From JBEIUL01 sp044356865 (GTDB taxonomy: Bacteria; Planctomycetota; Phycisphaerae; Phycisphaerales; SM1A02), in NCBI GenBank assembly GCA_044356865.1, contig JBIKVN010000119.1:1-9372 (forward strand): DNA of 9,372 bases, in the 5' to 3' direction. The notes under the pieces are model-generated. The model ran no database searches and was not told where the DNA came from. It was given only the letters and a program-made list of their open reading frames with translations. A program made the position numbers and the translations under genes. Each line of letters starts with the position of its first letter. Within the stretch, counting starts at the first letter, position 1. Below are positions 1 to 5,425 of the stretch, one piece after another.

Positions 1-458
1 CCGCCCTCGAGGACGCGACACGAAAGGGCGTGAAGTTCGACTTCCCGGTACGGTGGGGCATCGACCTCCAGAGCGAGCACGAGCGGTGGCTGACCGAGAC
101 CTACATCGGGCGGCCGGTCGCGGTCATGAACTACCCGAAGGACATCAAGGCCTTCTACATGCGGCAGAACGACGACGGGAAGACCGTCGCCGCGATGGAC
201 ATCCTGGCGCCGGGCATCGGCGAGATCGTCGGCGGCTCGCAGCGCGAGGAACGGCTCGATCGCCTCGACGCGCGACTCGCCGAGATGGCCCTGAACAAGG
301 ACGACTACTGGTGGTACCGCGACCTGCGGCGCTACGGCACGGTGCCGCACGCGGGCTTCGGGCTCGGTTTCGAGCGGGCCATCGTGTACGCGACGGGCAT
401 GCAGAACATCCGGGACGTGATTCCCTTTCCGCGCACCCCGAAGAACGCCGAGTTCTGA
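1..458 (+). CDS. asnS: Asparaginyl-tRNA synthetase, C-terminal part (partial, 5' end outside window)
   Basis: This is the C-terminal part of a class IIb aminoacyl-tRNA synthetase that charges tRNA-Asn with asparagine in the cytoplasm. The reading frame is open from the window edge (first whole codon at base 3) to TGA at 456-458, so about 151 residues are visible; the family is usually 430-470 residues. AsnRS hallmarks are visible: WGIDLQSEHERWL, then NYPKDIKAFYMRQND, then DILAPGIGEIVGGSQREERL, and class II motif 3, GFGLGFER, whose conserved Arg is the codon at 375-377, followed by TGMQNIRDVIPFPRTP and the terminal AEF. These separate it from AspRS, which has a different motif-3 neighbourhood. 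Motifs 1 and 2 and the anticodon-binding OB domain must lie upstream. The GTG at base 30 is internal, not a start. The gene ends 18 nt before the next, same-strand gene. Identification is very secure. Confidence 0.97.
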   Translation, partial: ALEDATRKGVKFDFPVRWGIDLQSEHERWLTETYIGRPVAVMNYPKDIKAFYMRQNDDGKTVAAMDILAPGIGEIVGGSQREERLDRLDARLAEMALNKDDYWWYRDLRRYGTVPHAGFGLGFERAIVYATGMQNIRDVIPFPRTPKNAEF

Positions 459-461
459 GCC

Positions 462-467
462 AAGGAG
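462..467 (+). promoter_or_regulatory. Ribosome binding site for the small membrane protein gene
   Basis: AAGGAG lies 9 nt upstream of the ATG at 477 in the short gap after asnS. It fixes the start of the 74-residue gene and supports it being a real gene rather than a chance ORF. Confidence 0.75.
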
Positions 468-476
468 CCGCCGCCC

Positions 477-701
477 ATGCAATGCAACATCGACCAGCGA
501 GGCCGCACCGTCCGCCTCGCGATCGGCGCGGTCTTCGAGACCGTCGGCCTCGGGCTCGGGATCTGCTGGTGGCAAGGCATCACGCCGGAGTGGACGATCT
601 GGCCGGCGGTCGGTTGCCTGCTCGGCGGCTGGTTCGGCATCTTCGAGGGGCTGAAAGGCTGGTGCGCCCTGCGGGCCCTCGGCGTGAAGACGCCGATCTG
701 A
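477..701 (+). CDS. Small two-helix inner membrane protein, DUF2892/YgaP-transmembrane-like
   Basis: This 74-residue protein resembles the DUF2892 (YgaP-like transmembrane) family, a fold of two helices in the cytoplasmic membrane without an assigned biochemical role. Residues 5-14 carry the polar amphipathic lead (IDQRGRTVRL) typical of the family, hydrophobic helices span about 13-32 and 39-58, and the tail GWCALRALGVKTPI matches the family ending in which a Cys precedes a short L..LG motif; C63 is that Cys. The start ATG has an AAGGAG site 9 nt upstream. The stop TGA (699-701) is immediately followed by the ATG of the first ABC gene with no intervening base, which implies translational coupling. 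In other genomes this domain is sometimes fused to or next to rhodanese or transporter genes. A link to the ABC exporter here is inferred from position only. Family assignment is by pattern memory, so moderate. Confidence 0.78.
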   Translation: MQCNIDQRGRTVRLAIGAVFETVGLGLGICWWQGITPEWTIWPAVGCLLGGWFGIFEGLKGWCALRALGVKTPI

Positions 702-2516
702 ATGGCCCGCGGGATTCGTGCCATCTGGGAGCTCTCGGCGGGACAGCGCCTGCGCTTCGCCGCGGGCGTGGCGTCGCTGGTCGCATCGGCGGCGTGCCTC
801 TACCTCGTGCCGCTCGTGCCGCAGTCGGTTTTCGACGGGGTGATCGGTGATCCCGGGAAGGCGCCCGAACTCACGCGACGGCTGGTGGCGTGGGCCGGCG
901 GCCGCGAGTGGATCGCCGGGAATCTCTGGCTTCCCGCCCTGGCGATGGTCACGATCGCGGCGCTGTCCGGCGTGTTCCTGCACCTGAAGACCCGCTTCGC
1001 GACCGGCGCCGCCGAGGAGGTCGCCCGGCGCCTCCGCGACCGGCTTTACGACCACCTGCAGCGGCTGCCCTGCCGATCGCTCGAGGGCCGAGAGTCGGGC
1101 GACGTGATCCAACGCTGCACGAGCGACGTCGACGCGGTTCGGAACTTCCTCGCCGGGCAGGTCACCGAGATCTGCCGGGCGCTGCTCATGCTCGTGGTCC
1201 CGATCCCGCTCATGGCGATGCTCGACCCGCGGCTGACGCTGGTGTCGGTCGCCCTCGTCCCGGTGATCATCGCGTTCAGCCTGGTGTTCTTCGCGCGGAT
1301 GCGACCGGTCTTCGTCCGGAAGGAGGAGGCCGAGGGCCGGATGACCGCGACGGTCACCGAGAACCTCACCGGCATCCGTACGGTGCGGGCGTTCGCGCGG
1401 CAGGAGTTCGAGGCTGCGAGGTTCGTCGCCGCGAGCGGCCGCTTCCGCGCCGAGGACATGCGGCTCTTCACGCTGTTCGCGACGTTCTGGTCGGTCTCGG
1501 ACCTGCTGTGCTTCCTGCAGCAGATCGCGGTGGTCGGGTACGGTGCGTGGCGGCTCGCGGGCGGCGAGATCGAGGTGGGCGTCCTCTTCTACTTCCTGAC
1601 CGTGGTGACCATGTTCATCTGGCCGGTCCGCATGCTCGGGCGGCTGCTCGCCGAGCTCGGCAAGGCGATGGTCGCGATCGGACGGATCCGCGAGCTGCTG
1701 GACGTGCCGGATGAGTTCGGGAACGAGCCGCGCGAGGCGGTGTCGGCCGGAACGGGCGGGCTCGAGATCGAGTTCGACCGCGTGAGCTTCTCGCACGGGG
1801 CGGTGAAGGTCCTCGACGAGGTGTCGTTCCGGGTGCCCGCCGGCGGCACGCTCGGGCTGGTCGGGCCGTCGGGCGCGGGCAAGACCACGGTGGTGTCGCT
1901 GCTGTTGCGGCTGTACGAGCCCGACTCGGGCTCGATCCGCGTCGGCGGGCGCGACCTGCGGACGGTGCCGCGGGCCGAGATCCGACGGGCGATCGCGTCG
2001 GTCCTGCAGCAGCCGTTCCTGTACTCGCGTCCGCTGCGCGAGAACATCCTGATCGCGGCCGGTCGCGACGGCGGCGACTCGGCCATGATCGACGCGACCC
2101 GCGACGCCGCGGTGCACGACGCGATCGAGTCGTTTCCGCAGGGCTACGCGACGGTGGTCGGCGAGCGGGGCATGACGCTTTCCGGCGGACAGCGGCAGCG
2201 GGTGGCGATCGCCCGGGCGCTGGTGCGCGAGCCGCGGATCCTCGTGCTCGACGACGCCCTGTCCGCGGTCGACGCCGAGACGGAGTCGACCATCCTCGAG
2301 GCCTTCCGCTCGCGAAGCGGCGGTCACACCACGGTGATCGTCGCCCACCGGCTGTCGACGCTGCTGCACGCCGACCCGATCGTGGTGCTCGAGCGCGGGA
2401 AGGTCGTCCAGTCGGGCAGGCACGCCGAACTCAAGCGGCAGCCGGGGCTCTATCGAACGCTGTGGGAGATCCAGAGCCATCTCGACGACGCCGACGCGGA
2501 GGCGAACGGTGGCTGA
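702..2516 (+). CDS. ABC exporter half-transporter, degenerate-site subunit (permease-ATPase fusion)
   Basis: This 604-residue protein is a full-length type IV (ABCB/MsbA-like) half-transporter in the cytoplasmic membrane. The transmembrane domain covers about residues 15-320, with hydrophobic helices near 18-40, 76-95, 157-176, 178-199, 255-285 and 288-312. The nucleotide-binding domain covers about 350-590: Walker A GPSGAGKTT (G388, K394), Q-loop Q436/Q437, GERG x-loop, signature LSGGQ (493-497), Walker B ILVLDD (D517, D518), D-loop SAVD and switch His H549. Position 518, the catalytic base (normally Glu), is Asp. This is the mark of the degenerate half in heterodimeric exporters such as TM287/288, BmrCD and LmrCD. 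The next gene supplies a canonical Walker B Glu and overlaps by 8 nt, so the two very likely form one exporter. The start ATG abuts the preceding stop; no strong ribosome site is seen, which fits coupled translation. Substrate is unknown (drug, lipid or peptide). Confidence 0.95.
   Translation: MARGIRAIWELSAGQRLRFAAGVASLVASAACLYLVPLVPQSVFDGVIGDPGKAPELTRRLVAWAGGREWIAGNLWLPALAMVTIAALSGVFLHLKTRFATGAAEEVARRLRDRLYDHLQRLPCRSLEGRESGDVIQRCTSDVDAVRNFLAGQVTEICRALLMLVVPIPLMAMLDPRLTLVSVALVPVIIAFSLVFFARMRPVFVRKEEAEGRMTATVTENLTGIRTVRAFARQEFEAARFVAASGRFRAEDMRLFTLFATFWSVSDLLCFLQQIAVVGYGAWRLAGGEIEVGVLFYFLTVVTMFIWPVRMLGRLLAELGKAMVAIGRIRELLDVPDEFGNEPREAVSAGTGGLEIEFDRVSFSHGAVKVLDEVSFRVPAGGTLGLVGPSGAGKTTVVSLLLRLYEPDSGSIRVGGRDLRTVPRAEIRRAIASVLQQPFLYSRPLRENILIAAGRDGGDSAMIDATRDAAVHDAIESFPQGYATVVGERGMTLSGGQRQRVAIARALVREPRILVLDDALSAVDAETESTILEAFRSRSGGHTTVIVAHRLSTLLHADPIVVLERGKVVQSGRHAELKRQPGLYRTLWEIQSHLDDADAEANGG
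2498..2502 (+). promoter_or_regulatory. Ribosome binding site for the second ABC gene
   Basis: GGAGG sits inside the end of the first ABC gene, 6 nt before GTG at 2509. It supports GTG as the start codon of the second subunit and an 8-nt overlapping, coupled junction. Confidence 0.7.
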
Positions 2517-4368
2517 CTTGCACCTCGAGGACGAGTTCCGCGGCTCGTTCCGCCTCGCGAACTGGCGGAAGGTGATCGCGCCGCTGCGGAACCACCGCGG
2601 CGGCGTCGCGGGCCTGGTCGGCGGCGGCATGGCGATCGCGGCGATCGAGGCGTACCTGCCGGTCTTGGTCGGCACGGTCATCGACGAGGCGACGACCGGC
2701 GGCCGTTCGCCGCGCCTCGCGTGGCTGCTTTCGACCTATGTCGGGCTGTTCGCGCTCTTCGCGGGCGGCGTCTTCCTGTTCATCCACTCGGCCGGAAAGG
2801 TCGCGACCGGGCTCGGACACGACCTTCGCACCGCCTGTTTCGCGAGACTGCAGGAACTGCCCTTCGCGTACTTCGACACGCGGCCGGTCGGCTGGCTGAC
2901 CTCGCGGATCACCAGCGACTGCGCCCGCGTCTCGAACATGCTGCCATGGGCGCTGCTCGACTTCGCCTGGAGCGGCACGATCGTGACGCTGGTGCTGGTC
3001 GCGATGTTCCGGATCGACGCCGGGCTCGCGTGGCGGACGCTTTCGATCGTACCGGTGCTGGTGGTGCTGAGCGTCTTCTTCCAGCGGCTGATGATCGGCT
3101 CGAGCCGGCAGTCGCGGCGGCTCAACTCGGCGATGACCGCCGCGTTCAACGAGAACCTGATGGGCCTGCGCACCACGAAGAGCCTCGCCCGCGAGGAAGG
3201 CAATCTTGCCGAGTTCGCGCGGCTCTCGTCGGACATGCGGCGGTGGACGATGCGGAACGCCCTGCAGTCGGCGGTGTACGTGCCGCTGGTCGCGACGGTC
3301 GGCGCGGCGGGGGCCGGCATCGCCCTCTGGGCCGGCGCCGGGCGGATCCTGGCCGCCGAGGGTCTGACGCTGGGGAAACTCATCACGTTCCTGCAGTTCG
3401 CGGCCCTCTTCGCCCAGCCGGTGCAGGAGCTCGCCCAGCGGTTCGCCGACCTCCTGAACGCCTCGGGCGCTGCCGAGCGGCTGGCCGGGCTGCTCGATAC
3501 GGTGCCCGCGATCCGCGACTCGGATGCGGTGCGGCAACGCATCGCGGCCCAGGCCGCGGCGCCGGTCGCGGGCCGGGCCGAGGACGGCGGCAAGCCGGGC
3601 ATCGACGAGCTGCGGTTCGAAGGCGTTTCGTTCTCGTACCGCCCCGACCAGCCGGTGCTGCGCGAGTTCGACCTTTCGGTGCGGCGCGGCACGACCATCG
3701 CCCTCGTCGGGTCGACCGGCGGCGGCAAGAGCACGATCGTCTCGCTGGCGGCCCGCTTCTACGAACCGGTCGCGGGCCGGATCCTGGTCGACGGCGTCGA
3801 CCTTCGGGACCGCGGCCTGCACTGGCACCAGTCGAACCTTGGCGTCGTCGCCCAGGTGCCGCATCTCTTCTCGGGAAGCGTACGCGAGAACATCCGCTAC
3901 GGCCGGCTCGAGGCGACCGACGCCGAGGTCGAGGCGGCGGCGCGGCAGGTCAACGCCCACGAGGCGATCGCCGCGCTCGACGGCGGCTATGCGTTCGAGG
4001 TCGGCGAGGGCGGCGAACGGCTCTCGATCGGGCAGCGGCAGCTGGTCGCGCTGGCCCGCGCGGTGCTGCGGGATCCGACGATCTTCATCCTCGACGAGGC
4101 GACGAGTTCCGTCGACACCGCGACCGAACGGCTGCTGCAAGGCGGCATCGACGCGGCCCTGCGCGACCGCATCTCGTTCGTGATCGCCCACCGCCTCTCG
4201 ACCATCCGACGGGCCGACCGGATCCTGGTGATCGAGGCCGGCCGCATCGTGGAAAGCGGCACGCACGACGAGCTTCTCGCCCGACACGGCCGTTACCGCG
4301 AGCTCTACACGCGGCAATACGCGGCCGAACGCGAGGCGGCGCTGCTCGGCCCGCAAGCCGGGTCCTGA
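2509..4368 (+). CDS. ABC exporter half-transporter, catalytic-site subunit (permease-ATPase fusion)
   Basis: This 619-residue half-transporter is the partner of the preceding gene. A hydrophilic lead of about 30 residues precedes a six-helix transmembrane domain (helices near 32-58, 70-94, 145-167, 171-195, 255-278 and 288-303). The nucleotide-binding domain (about 365-600) has Walker A GSTGGGKST (about 399-407), Q-loop Q449, a GEGG x-loop, signature LSIGQ (505-509), Walker B FILDE (D529, catalytic E530), D-loop SSVD and switch His H561. The Walker B Glu is canonical, but the second Gly of LSGGQ is replaced by the Ile of LSIGQ. In a head-to-tail dimer this signature faces the Walker A/B of the first protein, which itself lacks the catalytic Glu. 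Both defects therefore fall on one ATP site, and the other site is fully canonical. The GTG start is supported by GGAGG 6 nt upstream. The gene ends 2 nt from the stop of the convergent VOC gene, with no terminator visible between them. Substrate is unknown. Confidence 0.95.
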   Translation: MADLHLEDEFRGSFRLANWRKVIAPLRNHRGGVAGLVGGGMAIAAIEAYLPVLVGTVIDEATTGGRSPRLAWLLSTYVGLFALFAGGVFLFIHSAGKVATGLGHDLRTACFARLQELPFAYFDTRPVGWLTSRITSDCARVSNMLPWALLDFAWSGTIVTLVLVAMFRIDAGLAWRTLSIVPVLVVLSVFFQRLMIGSSRQSRRLNSAMTAAFNENLMGLRTTKSLAREEGNLAEFARLSSDMRRWTMRNALQSAVYVPLVATVGAAGAGIALWAGAGRILAAEGLTLGKLITFLQFAALFAQPVQELAQRFADLLNASGAAERLAGLLDTVPAIRDSDAVRQRIAAQAAAPVAGRAEDGGKPGIDELRFEGVSFSYRPDQPVLREFDLSVRRGTTIALVGSTGGGKSTIVSLAARFYEPVAGRILVDGVDLRDRGLHWHQSNLGVVAQVPHLFSGSVRENIRYGRLEATDAEVEAAARQVNAHEAIAALDGGYAFEVGEGGERLSIGQRQLVALARAVLRDPTIFILDEATSSVDTATERLLQGGIDAALRDRISFVIAHRLSTIRRADRILVIEAGRIVESGTHDELLARHGRYRELYTRQYAAEREAALLGPQAGS

Positions 4369-4370
4369 AT

Positions 4371-5177
4371 TCAGCCGCGCCGGAAGACCTGGAACTCGCC
4401 GCCCTGCGGATCGTCGATCACTGCGGTCTCGCCCAGGATCGGGTGCGACGCCGGCGGCTCGACCACCTGGCCCCCGGCCGCCGTGGCCGCCGCCAGCGTG
4501 TGCTCGAGATCGGAAATCTCGATGCACGGCAGCCAACGGCTCACCCGCTCGCGGCGCGGCTCGATGCGGGCCAGCGACGCCATGCGACTGCCGGCGTAGG
4601 TGAACGCGGTGCACGGATGGTCCCGCAGCGAACCCGCCGCGACCGCCTGCCAGCCGAACACTTGCCAGTAGAAGATCGCGGCCTGCACCGGATCGACCGT
4701 GCGCAACTCGGTCCAGCCCACGCACCCCGGTCCGCGCATCGCCTCGCCGTCGAGGGCGCACAACAGGCCGAATCCGGCTCCGGTCGGATCGGCGACCGTC
4801 GCGTGCCGACTGAGGCCCTGGATGCCCGCGGGCTCGGCGAGAAGCGACCCGTGCAATTCCGACGCCCGGGCCGCGACGATGTCGACATTCGGCGTGCGCA
4901 CGACGGGAAGCCAGCGGCTTCGCTGCCCGCCGGCGCGGAGGGCCGAAAGCGGCAACATGCCGGCGACCGGAAACCCGCCGAGCGACCAGGTGACATACTC
5001 GACGCCGGGTTCGAACTCCTTGCGCTCGGCCTGCCAACCGAAGACGCAGCCGTAGAAGTCGATCGCGACGGACGGATCCGCGGCCGCCAACTCATGCCAG
5101 GCGATGGTGCCCACGGCGGCAACCTGGAACGAGCGTTCGGCGGAAGGGATGGCGATGGCGTCGCTCATCGAGGTCAT
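4371..5177 (-). CDS. Two-domain VOC (glyoxalase/bleomycin-resistance fold) family protein
   Basis: This 268-residue protein has two tandem vicinal-oxygen-chelate domains, about residues 23-140 and 151-266. Each opens with the same pattern: TIAWHELAAADPSVAIDFYG then VFGWQ in the first, CVGWTELRTVDPVQAAIFYW then VFGWQ in the second. Each ends with a DP.G..F strand (ADPTGAGFGLL and DDPQGGEFQVF). The arrangement resembles the CFP-32/hydroxylase-like actinobacterial VOC proteins. VOC proteins include glyoxalases, dioxygenases and antibiotic-binding proteins, so the reaction cannot be named. No signal peptide is seen, so it is probably cytoplasmic. The start at 5177 is preferred over the Met three codons in (5168) because AAAGGAG lies 6 nt upstream of it. 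The gene stands alone, convergent with the ABC operon (2 nt between stops) and divergent from tRNA-Pro. Confidence 0.88.
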   Translation of the reverse strand: MTSMSDAIAIPSAERSFQVAAVGTIAWHELAAADPSVAIDFYGCVFGWQAERKEFEPGVEYVTWSLGGFPVAGMLPLSALRAGGQRSRWLPVVRTPNVDIVAARASELHGSLLAEPAGIQGLSRHATVADPTGAGFGLLCALDGEAMRGPGCVGWTELRTVDPVQAAIFYWQVFGWQAVAAGSLRDHPCTAFTYAGSRMASLARIEPRRERVSRWLPCIEISDLEHTLAAATAAGGQVVEPPASHPILGETAVIDDPQGGEFQVFRRG

Positions 5178-5183
5178 GGGCGT

Positions 5184-5190
5184 CTCCTTT
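5184..5190 (-). promoter_or_regulatory. Ribosome binding site for the VOC gene
   Basis: On the minus strand, AAAGGAG is followed by 6 nt and then the ATG at 5177-5175. It decides the start in favour of the upstream of two nearby Met codons. Confidence 0.75.
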
Positions 5191-5241
5191 GGGGCGGAAA
5201 CGAAGGGGACGGGAGCATATCGGCGAGTCTGGCCGCGCGGG

Positions 5242-5247
5242 TACGAT
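5242..5247 (+). promoter_or_regulatory. Possible -10 element for tRNA-Pro
   Basis: TACGAT lies 10 nt before the mature tRNA 5' end, which is where a -10 box would fall for a start close to the gene. It matches four of six bases of the sigma70 consensus. No convincing -35 box is seen at 16-18 nt, so this is tentative. Confidence 0.25.
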
Positions 5248-5257
5248 GCCGTGGACG

Positions 5258-5332
5258 CGGGGCGTAGCTCAGCTTGGCTAGAGCGCCTGGTTTGGGTCCA
5301 GGAGGTCGTCGGTTCGAATCCGGCCGCCCCGA
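5258..5332 (+). tRNA. tRNA-Pro, anticodon TGG
   Basis: A complete cloverleaf folds by eye. The acceptor stem is 5258-5264 (CGGGGCG) with 5325-5331 (CGCCCCG); the D stem is GCTC/GAGC at 5267-5270 and 5281-5284; the anticodon stem is CCTGG/CCAGG at 5286-5290 and 5298-5302. The loop TTTGGGT carries anticodon TGG (5293-5295) and G37. The variable loop is 5 nt. The T stem is 5308-5312 with 5320-5324, with one G-T wobble, and the T loop is TTCGAAT. The C1-G72 pair and A73 discriminator are the bacterial tRNA-Pro identity set. The anticodon reads CCA and, when modified, other CCN codons. The 3' CCA is not encoded (TTG follows), so it must be added after transcription. Translations across this region give a false short peptide. 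Confidence 0.97.
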
Positions 5333-5363
5333 TTGCCGCTTCCGACGGGCCGGAAAAGAGAAA

Positions 5364-5387
5364 GCCCCCGGGCCGATGCCCGGGGGC
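5364..5387. terminator. Bidirectional rho-independent terminator between tRNA-Pro and the secreted-protein gene
   Basis: A perfect 10-bp GC-rich stem (GCCCCCGGGC / GCCCGGGGGC) closes a 4-nt CGAT loop. On the plus strand it is followed by CTGTTTTC, and on the minus strand by TTTCTCTTTTCC. It lies 32 nt after the tRNA and 38 nt after the stop of the convergent secreted-protein gene, so it can end both transcripts. Confidence 0.88.
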
Positions 5388-5425
5388 CTGTTTTCACGGA
5401 GTCTTGGTCTCTTCGATGCCGGGGA

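Noticed and set aside
2431..5037. 868-codon open frame on the minus strand across the ABC genes and VOC gene
   Set aside because: It is antisense to two genes with unmistakable ABC motifs and is Arg/Gly/Ala/Pro-rich low-complexity sequence, typical of a shadow frame in high-GC DNA. It has no domain pattern.
2721..5267. 848-codon open frame on the plus strand overlapping the second ABC gene
   Set aside because: It is a frame-shifted shadow with Arg/Gly/Pro-rich composition that runs through a real gene and into the antisense of the VOC gene.
5258..5332. tRNA-Pro as a possible integration (att) site
   Set aside because: No integrase and no repeat of the tRNA 3' end are seen downstream, and the neighbouring genes look native in composition.
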